From: Capronia americana
Lineage: Eukaryota; Ascomycota; Eurotiomycetes; Chaetothyriales; Herpotrichiellaceae
DNA length: 64,000 nucleotides
Direction of reading: 5' to 3'
NCBI GenBank assembly: GCA_016110215.1
Contig: JADWQD010000003.1
Coordinates: forward strand, 1,116,001-1,180,000
Under the pieces are notes generated by a model. It was given only the letters and a program-made list of their open reading frames with translations. It searched no databases and was not told where the DNA came from. Shown piece by piece: positions 42,150 through 52,041 of the stretch. A program made the translations under genes and the position numbers. Numbering within the stretch: position 1 is the first letter of the stretch; each line of letters begins with the position of its first letter.

Positions 42150-42812
42150 ATGAAGGTCACAGCGCTCTTTCTCTCCATACTTGGCGCTGCATCGGCAGTG
42201 TCGCTGTTCGGTGGTTCTCAGGATGCTATGGTGGATGAGGATAAGTTCTCTGTTCCTGGCAAGAACCCGTTGAACGTGAGCAGCTCTTGGTGGATGTCAC
42301 AAGTTTGGTTCTGACGACTTCTAGTTCTGCGCCGATCCCAAAGACTACATCCTGACCGTTGACTACGTTGACCTATCACCGAACCCTCCTGTGCCGTATG
42401 TGCCTCTTCCTGAATCTATGCGATACCCGATCTGACCGTCATTCTAGAGGAGAGAAATTGACAATCACGGGCAACGGCACATTCTCCAAGGACATTGACC
42501 CGGGCGCCACCGTTTTCCTCCAAGTCAAGTACGGCCTAATCACACTGATTAAGCAAGAAGCCGACCTTTGCGACAATCTGCCCAAGATCGACATAACGTG
42601 TCCCCTGGAGAAGGGACTTTTCACACTGAAGAAAGAGGTCGACATCCCCAAGCAAGTAGTGAGTTCTGCCGACCCTGTCCTACGCCAACTTTAGCCATTA
42701 ACGTTGTGCCCAGCCACCCGGGAAGTACACCGTTCTCGCCGACGTCAACACCGTCGATAAGGAGAAGATCACTTGCATGGAGAGCACCGTCTTCTTCAGC
42801 AGGCCGTCGTAG
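42150..42812 (+). CDS. NPC2: NPC2-type phosphatidylglycerol/phosphatidylinositol transfer protein (ML domain), 168 aa
   Basis: Four exons: 42150-42275, 42325-42395, 42448-42658 and 42714-42812. Splicing gives a signal peptide (MKVTALFLSILGAASA) followed by an ML (MD-2-related lipid-recognition) domain: NFCADPKDYILTVDYVDLSPNPPVPGEKLTI, then GLITLIKQEADLCD, ITCPLEKG and PPGKYTVLADV. Conserved cysteines include those in FCADP, DLCDN, ITCPL and ITCME. This is the fungal phospholipid/sterol transfer protein, acting in the vacuole lumen or secretory pathway. Ends with FFSRPS. The introns are all about 50 bp. Confidence 0.92.
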
Positions 42813-43366
42813 TGGAGCTCGCTGGGAAGCGACATGCTTGAGCCGCGAAATCGTCAGGCGGGAATCGTGTGGCATTGACTACTGGCCCAAAATTGAGCAC
42901 ATATCTGTTTGCTGTCTTTGCTGCTGGGCGTTACACGGATGATACTTGAGGTACTCGCTAGCAATGATCATTGGTCGCAGACACGGGGGACTGAAATGCA
43001 AACCCTCGATAGCTCTACGGCATAATTTTGTCCACTTCGGCCAGTTGATATTTCTTCCGATCGGGATAGGTATCCGCCACCATAATGGTCGCATCGGTTC
43101 ATATGCCCAGTCACCCCGCAATCGCGTTTGGACCAAGTCAAGCCCGATCATCTATTTCTATGCTTTGACCATGTTCGAGAGCGTTTTGTCGAGGTAGCCG
43201 ACGAACCAACCGTGGCTTCCTCGTCAAACTATCTTATCTGCAGACGACTCCGGCGAGCTCGTCACCTTCGGCACTCGGTCGAGAAATGCCACTATGGCAA
43301 CGACTCATCCCAGGGCATTCTAACACTGTGACATCGCCCGAAATGACTGTAGGATTGGCATGGACT
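42813..43366. other. Convergent intergenic region, no gene seen
   Basis: Between the NPC2-like and amidohydrolase genes. Short frames only. Confidence 0.5.
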
Positions 43367-44350
43367 TCACGTGTCCGCAGCAACGTCCCAGAGTTCCTCG
43401 GCATTCACGCGAAATAGTCTGTTGATTGAATCTTCCTCACCGCCACACCATTCAAAACACTTCTCGATGAAAGGCACCGAGTCAATGTTTTCAAACCGTG
43501 TATGCGGCCAGTCTGTCGCGTACACGACACGATTTCCAGCCTTTAGGATCAACTCCCTTCCGATTGGATTCAAGTCTCTCATCTCCGGGTCCTTCGAGAG
43601 ACGGTACGGTGCCGACAGCTTGACCCACGTATTTCCAGCCTGAAGAAGACTCACCAGCGACGCAAACCCCTGCATGTCGTAGGGGTATATCGTTCCCGAG
43701 GAGTCGGGATGTTTGGGCAAAACAGGTGATCCGAAATGGTCGACACACACTTTGATTCCAAGCCCGGGAACAATGTTCACAAGTGGCACCGCCAATCTCA
43801 ATGGAATATACAGCTGAAGAACCCATCTGAACGGCTTGAGCACCCGGGCGTAACTCTCAAGTTCGGCTCGCAGCTCGTCCTCGTTGAGTTCCCTTCCCAC
43901 GCTGACAAGATTGAGTCTCGCCCCTCGCACCCCAAGGGCATGCCACTTCTCCATCGTCTCGTAGTCGATCGTCTCGGGATCCAGGCCCACCACTGCCCGG
44001 CCGTGCTTCGGCGTCAGTTCCTCGAGCGCTTCCAGCATGCAGGAGTTGTCGTTCCCGTAGATGGACGGTTGAACCAAGACCATGTTCTGAATGCCGAACT
44101 GGGAGTAGAATGCTCTCGCATCGGCCAGTGTGTGCGGGTGCGGTTTATATTGCGCGTGAGCCGCAAGGGGGAAGCGTCCTGGATCGACGACGTGCATGTG
44201 GCTGTCCCATGTGCCTTTCGGAAGCGATCGCGACAATGTTGATTCTTCCCGGCGCAACCCAGGGAGGGGACGCTGGCGAGCTGCTGCCGAGTGAGCCCGA
44301 ACTGAATGCGATGCCAGCCGATGCATGCCCTTCAACCGTAAAGATAGCAT
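43367..44350 (-). CDS. Amidohydrolase_2 family TIM-barrel hydrolase (LigI-like), 327 aa
   Basis: Single exon. The metal/substrate-binding signature SHMHVVDP puts H51 and H53 in the first strand, followed by FPLAAHAQY. Further conserved strings are VLVQPSIYGNDN, VGLDPET, GVRGARLNL, VCVDHFGSP and, near the end, VVYATDWPHT with the catalytic Asp. This order matches 2-pyrone-4,6-dicarboxylate lactonase (LigI) relatives in PF04909. The N-terminus is basic (MLSLRLKGMHRLASHSVRAH) and could target mitochondria; M9 is an alternative start. The family hydrolyses lactones or decarboxylates small acids from aromatic breakdown; the exact substrate is not evident. Confidence 0.85.
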   Translation of the reverse strand: MLSLRLKGMHRLASHSVRAHSAAARQRPLPGLRREESTLSRSLPKGTWDSHMHVVDPGRFPLAAHAQYKPHPHTLADARAFYSQFGIQNMVLVQPSIYGNDNSCMLEALEELTPKHGRAVVGLDPETIDYETMEKWHALGVRGARLNLVSVGRELNEDELRAELESYARVLKPFRWVLQLYIPLRLAVPLVNIVPGLGIKVCVDHFGSPVLPKHPDSSGTIYPYDMQGFASLVSLLQAGNTWVKLSAPYRLSKDPEMRDLNPIGRELILKAGNRVVYATDWPHTRFENIDSVPFIEKCFEWCGGEEDSINRLFRVNAEELWDVAADT

Positions 44351-45261
44351 CGTGGATGAGCCTTGCACACAGGCAACATGCGGCCACCGCCTGTTATAAT
44401 AACTTCCATTGTCCTTCGAGCATGATGAAGGTGGTCGGTCTACACTGCTACTGTAGCAGCAACGACAAACCGTGGGAGAAAGGCACATCAAGCGTGCAGT
44501 TCCGACAGGGGCCTTTCGTCCCGGAACCAAGTTTTGCCGGTACCGAGATTAACTGACCCGCCTCTACTCGGTACATGTTCCATCATATACCTCGAGTCTC
44601 CTCATCGTGGTTCATCTGGTGCTCTTGCCCTCAGCCGGACGGTGATTGCGATCCTACGTTCACAGCCCTCCCAGTTCAGAGCAGTAAAACAAATCCAGTG
44701 ACTCAAGCAGTGGTTCGTGCAGCTGGAGTTAGGACATAAAAGACTCATGACAGCGGAGCCGCAACACCATCTCCTTGCACCCTGCATATGCATCTTCCTC
44801 GGAGATATGGATTAATGTCACTGCAAGATGAAGCTGCGGAGTATGAATGAGGACAGCTGGAACCGCTGAGTGCTATTCACGACAGCGTTGCTGTGCCGTG
44901 CGTTGTTGCCCTGCACGAACGGGTTTTCCGTGCCCTCCACTTTACCACAAGGCTTCACCAACTGCTCTCCCCTGCTCCGCTTTATGCCCAATGCGTACGC
45001 GGGATTGACATTCCAATATCCTTCTTAGCTCCTCCGCCGCAGTCGTCCATACTCGGCTCGAGAGACAATCAGATCTCCTCCAAATTGCTTGGTCTCTCGA
45101 CTCTCGGCTGGGTGTCAAACACCTGATTGAATCGAAAGATGGCGGCCAATTTCGGTGAGGAAAAGATATATAACCGCGTGACAATGCCCACGACAGAAGC
45201 GTACCAGTCCATCAAGACACCCCATCGAGGTCGTTCACTTTGATCAACCACTTCTTTCAAT
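44351..45261. promoter_or_regulatory. Divergent region upstream of amidohydrolase and aldo-keto reductase
   Basis: A 0.9-kb gap between divergent genes. Near the right gene it contains CCAAT (45146-45150) and ATATATAA (45166-45173), 96 bp before its ATG. No coding sequence is supported. Confidence 0.55.
45166..45173 (+). promoter_or_regulatory. TATA box of the aldo-keto reductase gene
   Basis: ATATATAA lies 88 bp before the start codon, with CCAAT 15 bp further upstream, a plausible core promoter. Confidence 0.55.
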
Positions 45262-46368
45262 ATGACCACAAAGTTTCCTCAGCGTAAGATTGGAGATAGC
45301 CTTGTCTCAGCCATGGGTTTGGGATGCATGGGCATGTCCATTCCAGTTTCGACCGGCAACAACGATGAAGAATGTCTGAGGGTGCTCACCCAAGCGGCCG
45401 ACATGGGGATCAACTTTTGGGTGACGTCCGACTACTACGGCCCACATGTCAACGAAGAGCTCATCGGCCGGTGGTTCAAGGAGACCGGACGACGCGACGA
45501 AATATTCCTGTGCACGAAATTTGGCCCCAGGATGGTCGACGGCAAACCCCAAGTCTCTGGCAAGCCTGACTACGTGAGGCAAGCCTGCGAGGCTAGCCTA
45601 AAGCGATTGCACACGGACCGCATTGATCTCTACTCTCAGCATCGAGTTGACCCCGAGACCCCCATTGAACTCACTGTCAGAGCCATGGCTCAGCTGAAGG
45701 CAGAGGGCAAAATCCGTCACCTTGGCCTCTCTGAATGTTCTGCTCGGACGTTGAGGAGGGCTTGCGCGGTGCACGAGATAGCGGCTGCGGAGATGGAGTT
45801 CTCGCCCTTTGCACTGGAGATTGAGTCACCGGACACCAAATTTCTGGAAACAGCACGCGAATTGGGCGTCAAGATTGTGGTGTACTCCCCTCTCGGCCGT
45901 GGCTTCTTGACCGGCGCCATCAAGAGCCGAGCCGACTTCGACCCATTGGATCGACGCATCGTGTTTCCGCGTTTCTCAGAAGAGAACTTCGCTGGTAACC
46001 TCAAGCTTGTAGGGGTATTTGAGGACATTGCGACGGAGAAAGGATGTACACCGGGTCAGGTTGCGCTTGCATGGGTTCTGTCTCAAGGCGAAGGTAAGTT
46101 GACCGGGACATCTTCTGGCGCCGAGCACTCACCCTAGAATCAGTCGTCAATACTGACATGGCAACCAGACTTCATTCCAATTCCCGGCACCAAGCATGTG
46201 AAGTACTTAAAGGAGAATGTTGGCGCAGTCAACGTTGATTTCACCAAAGCCGATGATGAGAGAATCAGGAAGGCCATTGAAGCCGTCGGCGGTGCAAAAG
46301 GGTCTCGTTATCCAGGCGCGCATTCGGCCCTGTGTTTTGGTGATAGTCCGGAGCTTGAGAATGAATGA
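45262..46368 (+). CDS. Aldo-keto reductase, AKR13-like, with non-canonical catalytic Asp position, 343 aa
   Basis: Two exons (45262-46093 and 46169-46368), 75-bp intron. The barrel starts KFPQRKIGDSLVSAMGLGCMGMS. Tyr59, Lys86 (CTKFG) and His127 (SQHRVDP) of the catalytic tetrad are present, but the fourth residue, usually Asp in FxDTA, is Val54 in FWVTSDYYG. The C-terminal NADPH-binding block IPIPGTKHVKYLKENVGA is intact. Members reduce aldehydes and ketones with NADPH in the cytosol. The replaced Asp normally tunes the catalytic Tyr, so this copy may be slow or have another role. It is divergent from the amidohydrolase. Confidence 0.88.
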
Positions 46369-46381
46369 GGGACCGAGGCGA

Positions 46382-46456
<75 letters not shown>

Positions 46457-47272
46457 AGCAGTGCGGTGGAAGGTGCTGCTCTGCAACGGTATTAGTGCTT
46501 AGTACCTGTACTGCAACGTCTCAGGCACCCACGGCCAGTCTCGCTGATGCCGTCGCCGTGCATGACGCCTGGAGTGCTCACGAACGAAGAGTCCAGCTAA
46601 CGGCCAAGAAAACAGCAAGCCGCATTTACTTCGCACTCCCGGTGTCGCACGAGACCAGCGACCATCCCACGTGGCGCGTGGAAAAGTTAAATCAGAAGCC
46701 CATCAATCAGGAGGGCAGCGTAGCGAGATCAAACGCCTTCGTCGCAACGATGAGAAAGTCTGCCGCTTCATCAGTATTACTCAAGCAGACTAATTCCATC
46801 GGAAGCCGTCCAGTCCTCCACCTTCTCCTCTTGCCGATGCTAATCACAAATGGATCCGACTTCTGTGGCTCAATGAGCAACGGGACCCAGTTAGATCGCT
46901 TAATCAATGCCCCCATATGGTCCGTCTGGTCTCAAGCTTCTCTCCTAGACCCGGGAAAGTCGAGGGGGTATCGTGGGGTAAAATCCGAATCCTGCTGCTG
47001 GACCATCTATCCGGGGAAGTTCTGGAGACTCTCCACATCAACTGCTTGTCTCCAGGTTGAGTCGCGAACAATTGTGAGCTCCTTGCGGATCCTGCCCCGG
47101 CCTAGACGATGGAATCAACTCCACTCGTGAGGGCGTCTTCGCGTTTAGATAAGAAGAGCCCGCTCCCCCAGATGGAGAGCATCCCACCTCCCTCTCAGAT
47201 CAAGGACGTACTTCCTAGCGTCTCTAGAATACGCAGAAACCCATCAAACGAGACCCCTCCATTGCCCATACT
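46369..47272. other. Intergenic with microsatellite and MFS leader
   Basis: It starts with a compound microsatellite just after the aldo-keto reductase stop and ends with a 55-codon upstream frame (47109-47276) overlapping the MFS start. A 233-codon + frame through the microsatellite looks spurious. Confidence 0.5.
46383..46456. repeat. Compound (GA)n(GT)n(GC)n microsatellite
   Basis: About 22 GA units run into about 11 GT units and then three or four GC units, starting 15 bp after the aldo-keto reductase stop codon. It is therefore likely transcribed in the 3'-UTR. Confidence 0.97.
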
Positions 47273-47276
47273 ATGA
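47109..47276 (+). promoter_or_regulatory. 55-codon upstream ORF overlapping the MFS start by ATGA
   Basis: An ATG at 47109 opens 55 codons (starting MESTPLVRASSRLDKK) and ends at the TGA 47274-47276, which overlaps the MFS ATG (47273-47275). This arrangement allows termination-reinitiation. It is in a different frame from the transporter and might instead be a chance ORF in the leader. Confidence 0.45.
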
Positions 47277-48870
47277 CCGTCATGGCTGAAGACAAAGAGC
47301 TGGGGCAACCCACGGCGGTGGAGAGTGTCGAAGGCCTTCACGAATTCAAGAACGATGAAGGCTACGTTATCGACGCCAGCGACCCCGAGCATGCCAACCT
47401 CAAGCGAGCCCGCGACGGGCACACAATTCTTCTTCCACAGCCGTCTTCAGACCCCAACGATCCTCTCAATTGGAGTCGCTTCAAAAAGCACCTCATCTTG
47501 ATCATCATCTCGATGACTGCGTTCCTCCCGGACTACGGCAGCGCAACGGGAGCAGTGACTCTCCTCCCACAGTCAGTCGTGTGGAATATGTCTCCCGACC
47601 ACGTCAACCATTCACAAGTCGGCAACGTCTTCATGCTGGGCGCAGGGGGCGTGATCGTCGTCGCCCTCTCCGCCTACTTCGGCCGTCTCCCCGTGCTGTT
47701 CTACTTCATGGTCCTCGCCACCGCGACAGCCATTTGGTGTGCCGCAGCCCAAAGCTTCGAATCGTTCATGGCTGCGCGCATCCTGAACGGCTTCTTCAGC
47801 ACCGTCGCCCAGGGAGGCGGGCTGATGTTCATCTTTGACATGTTCTTCTTCCACGAGCGAGCAAGGAAGATCAACATCTGGGCCGCCTTTATCATCCTAT
47901 CGCCGTACTTCGGGCCCCTGTTCGCGGCCTTCATCATCAGCACCCAGAAATGGCAAGTTCCCTTCTGGGTCTACGTCGCCGAGGTAAGTGCCGTCAGTAT
48001 TCCATACGAGGTGATAAATTGACACATTGGCTTTAGACCGCCCTCTGCCTCGTCCTGATTATCCTCTTCGCCCAAGAAACATACTATGACCGACGCATCC
48101 CACCGGCCTCGCAACCCCCGCGAGGAAGCCACGTCTCCCGCCTGCTTGGCATCGCGCAGTGGAAATCGCGCCACCTGCGCAACACCTTCGCCCAAGCCTG
48201 CATGCGTCCCGTCAAAGTCGCGCTCAAGCCCACCGTCTTCCTCTCCTGCCTGTACTACCTGCTCACGTTTGCGTGGGTGGTCGGCATCAATACCACGCTC
48301 GCCATCTTTCTGACGCCTTTGTACAACTTCGGCCCCCTCCAGATCGGGTACTTCTACTTCACGCCCATTGTAGCGGCCCTCCTGGGCGAGATCACGGGCC
48401 ACTGGCTCCACGACTTCATCGCCTCCAGCTACATTCGCAAGCACGCCGGACACTTCGAGCCCGAGGTGCGCCTACGCGCCATGTGGGTGTCCACGCCGTT
48501 CATCCTCGCCGGGCTGGTGGGCCTGGGCTTCTGCCTCGAAGACGGCTACCACTACATGGTCACTTCACTGTTTTGGGGCCTCTACGTCTTCGGCATCATG
48601 ATCACCACGGTCGGTCTCAACGCGTACAATCTCGACTCGTACCCGGAGGCGTCAGGCGAGACGGCCGCGTGGGTCAACTTCTGCCGCACGACCGGCGGCT
48701 TCATCATCTCCTATTTCCAGGTGACGTGGGCGAACGCGCAGGGCACCAAAACCAGCTTTGGCATTCAGGCCGCCATCTGCGCCGTAGCCTTTTGTTTGAT
48801 TGTCTTCTTGCAGTTCTTTGGCAAGAGGTTGAGAGTCTGGGCCGGTGGTTTGGATTTCGCGACCGCCTAA
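47273..48870 (+). CDS. MFS transporter, DHA1-like (drug:H+ antiporter), 514 aa
   Basis: Two exons (47273-47983 and 48037-48870), 53-bp intron. The cytosolic N-terminus ends with DPNDPLNWSRFKKH, the DHA1-family entry motif. About 12 hydrophobic helices follow, including SVVWNM...VGNVFMLGAGGVIVVALSAYFGRLPVLF and MAARILNGFFSTVAQGGGLMFIFDMFF. A charged central loop (RPVKVALKPTVF) separates the halves. The family exports drugs, polyamines or small metabolites, or in HOL1-type members imports cations. M4 at 47282 has a better start context and is an alternative. It lies near the amidohydrolase and aldo-keto reductase genes, so it may move a related metabolite (inference). Confidence 0.88.
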
Positions 48871-49539
48871 GCAGAAGAAGGAGAAGGGAATAAAAGGCAG
48901 CAGGGACTGAAGGGACTCGAGACGTCTAAATTTTTCGGCGTGCGTTCCTTCGATAGACCTAGCTTGGTTTCGGCCCCAGGGCATGAAAGAAAAGCCGTGA
49001 CTACGATCGGGGCCTCCTATCATATATTAGTCGCACTGCCAATCGACCTGTATTATTACAACCGCCTTTCCTTGTTGACTCATCGCGACTAGGTCTTGGC
49101 CCCTTTGTCTATTTAGTTATTTATATCCTGGCTGGGGAGGTCTTACCGTAAGCTCATCTGTACAGGGCACTTAGGGGCTGACAGAAATAAGCAGGAGCAA
49201 GCAGGATTCAGCCGCGTCGCAAGCTACCAGGTAAGTAATCAATCGAGACGAAGTAGTTAGGATATAAGCTATGAAAGCTTCTCTATAGAAGCTTTCAGCT
49301 CCCCCGCGTGAAGAAGCCTTGTTTCCGAAGTACAGTACGAGTAACTACAAAACGTCCAGCACAGCACAGAACAGCACAGCACAGCCAACCGCGACCTCGT
49401 TAACGGCGTATCATATTGAAGTACCTTATTGTATCATTTTCTATTGCATCAAATTCCTGGCTTTCCAGCTTCAGAGCGACTGACTCCAAGGGCGGCACCC
49501 GGTCGTTTTCCCGTTCGACTTTCTAACAGACCCGCGGCC
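48871..49539. other. Intergenic with a hairpin and CAGCA repeat
   Basis: No gene is seen. A perfect 10-bp-stem hairpin lies at 49272-49297. An AGCACAGCACAGAACAGC repeat is near 49359-49386. Confidence 0.5.
49272..49297. repeat. Perfect 10-bp inverted repeat, 6-nt loop
   Basis: TGAAAGCTTC and GAAGCTTTCA flank TCTATA. It would fold into a strong hairpin and lies about 0.4 kb downstream of the MFS gene and 243 bp upstream of the next start. Confidence 0.75.
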
Positions 49540-50356
49540 ATGAACTCGATAAATTACGGTGCCTACGAACCGTATAACCACCACCAAGCCGAAGCCGAAA
49601 TCAGACAATGGGCCCAAGAATACGCCGAGGAGAAGCAGAACGGGGCGTCCATGGAGACACTCGAATCGTACCTGAACGACATGATCAATGAGACTCAGCA
49701 GTAAGTGATTATCCTACTGTAACCACAGTTTAGTTTGGCAACTTCAACTTCAATTACCACTCCCAAACCTGTTTTTTTCCCTTCTTCTTTTCTAATAACA
49801 CTAACTAACGTCCCGATAAAATCACAGGTGTATCCAATCGCGCGAGGACGAGCAGGAGGTCCTCGGCGACGAGACCAGCCAGGAGGAATACGACAACCAT
49901 CAAGCCCGCATCCAGGTGCTGGAGAACAACATCTCGGCCTTCCGCCTGGAACTGCAACATCTGCACCAACAGGCAGGCACCCACGTGGGCGCTGGCGACG
50001 GGTTCGACTCCGGCGACCCGTCCGCCGGTGCCGACTTTGGTCCTCATCCACAGCCGGCGAAACCGAACGTGCCATTCCCTGGTGGTCCTGTACAACCTCA
50101 TGCGGCGGCGCCGCCGCCGGCCACGGCAAATCAGATGCATCATCCGTCGATGAGTTCGACTTCTCATCCCACGCACCCGTCGATGAGTTCGACTGCTCAT
50201 CCCACGCACCCGGCGGCTTCAACTTCACATCCCATGCACCCAGCAAGTGCCGCACAGTCATTCATTCCACAGCACAGCAGCCATCCAGCTTATGGTCATG
50301 GACTTGAGGATGATGGAGGCGAGCAAGACATGGACCTGGGACAGGATGACTATTGA
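49540..50356 (+). CDS. Acidic His/Pro-rich small protein with coiled coil, 229 aa
   Basis: Two exons (49540-49700 and 49828-50356), with a 127-bp intron, the longest seen here. The N-terminus (MNSINYGAYEPYNHHQAEAEIRQWAQEYAEEK) and the segment around ARIQVLENNISAFRLELQHLHQ are Glu/Gln-rich and probably helical or coiled coil. The second half is low-complexity with HPSMSST/HPTHP-type repeats, coded by two near-identical 33-bp units around 50145-50210. The tail is acidic (GGEQDMDLGQDDY). I recognise no domain family. No signal or membrane segment is visible. Confidence 0.65.
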
Positions 50357-52041
50357 ATGATAAAAGGTGGCGAGGAGGACGGACTATCTGGGATTTAATT
50401 CAAGTAAAAGAACAAGAACAACGAGAGGTACAAGTACAAGTACAAATACAAGTATCAGATGCTCGTACTCACTACGGATATGCTGTGGTCCATTATCCTA
50501 TGGATGAGAAACTGACTTCGAGCTTTCTTTTATTGTGATCCATTTCGACACTCCGGTCAATTAACCATCATTTGCGCTGTGTGATTTCGTGCGTGACAAG
50601 TCGTGTTATACGAGGTACGTCAAACGTATATACATCCATGACAGGGTCCGAGAGGAGAAAGCCTCGCAGTGATCGCGACATGTCCACGGCAGGCAGCTCT
50701 CAACTGGACAACAAGGCAAAGCTGAGGAACAGCGCAACCTGATGCTTACGCACGATTTTTGAGGGACGTTGAGACGGGAACGAGGATGGTTTCGTTCGAC
50801 TTGGCCTGATAGACTTGGGAGTGCGAGTGCTGCTCTTGAACATCGCCGAGGATATTTGGTACATCAGGCAACGGGAAAGGTGAGGCAAATGGGAACTCAT
50901 GTCGGTGGCGCTATGTATTGACTCAGCCTCGGCCACACCTCCCTACTCCCCATCGGAACCTGATTCGTCGATGATGGTGAGCATAACAGCCATCAATCCT
51001 GAACATTCCAGTACAGAATCTCGAACGTAGAGGGAGTTTGGGTGTGGGATCGGAATTTCCCATATATGCCCCTCATTTCCAGATGTAGTCACTGAAGTCG
51101 TTGATCAGACTGAAGTGGGCTGTTAGGATGTCACCTGGCGCGTTGCTTGTTGACTTTCGTCAAGGTTATCGCTGAGAATGAAGAGTTTCCGATGTTGGCA
51201 ACAGTAACCGAGCATGCAAGGCCCGACCCCCTTTCCTGCGATGTCTTTATTGTCTTTCACTCATGCAGGTAAATGCGAAACGGGCACTTTTGCCTAATTT
51301 CTCCATAGTTACAAGAACCGGTAGGGCAAACCTGCCGCGCGTCTCGACCGTCTGCAATGTCATACAGCCGGTCCATTTCCGACCCTTGTGATCTCACCAG
51401 CCAGACTAAGGTCGTCTCGTGAGGGGACCATGGGTCTGAGTTCGGCGTGGCTGTTTAGGCAGAGAGGAGAGCATCGCTCGAGTCTTTGGCTGGGCTCGAT
51501 TGGGAGACAAAGTGCAGTACTGATTCGGGGACGAACAGGAATGTCATGCTCAGGTTCGGACAAGGGTCCTTGCTTATTCTGGATGTTGGTATCAAGTCTT
51601 CTCAACTCCAGTCAATCGTGGAGCCTCATTGGGTATCATCTAGCGCCATCATGGTAGTCCAGGAAGTCATGTACATCGTAATACAGGAAACATCGAACCA
51701 TGTTGCAACGCAAATTTGGGAGAGCTTCTCATGCAGAAATGCCACCGGGTGTCTGACTGTACACGAAGCGTGCCAGTTCGGAAACTCTGTGCCGTAGTTG
51801 TGCTGGAAAACCCCAGTCTGCGTGGTACAGTCGCCGAAATATTGACTTCTTAAAAAGTGGCGCAACTTCCATACCCAGAGTATAGCTGAGTTCGGCGATG
51901 TTCAGAAGTATAAGCCATTGGCGATCCTTGGCCTGTCCGCGCACCTAATGGCCAGCCGGCCTCCGATACCTTTAGGCTGTTAACCGGTCATGATAAGGCG
52001 GCTGAGGTGTGATCCGGTGTCATCCAAAGTCGCGTTTGCGT
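50357..52041. other. 1.7 kb intergenic region, no gene seen
   Basis: Short frames only. A short CAAGTA/CAAATA repeat occurs near 50425-50457. The region lies between the small His/Pro-rich gene and the histidine kinase gene 3' end. Confidence 0.45.

Noticed and set aside
46429..47130. 233-codon + strand frame after the microsatellite
   Set aside because: It starts inside the GT repeat (Val-Cys run), has no domain, and lies in the intergenic gap before the MFS gene.
48159..48893. 244-codon Arg/His-rich + frame in the MFS gene
   Set aside because: Frame-shifted shadow of the transporter's second exon.
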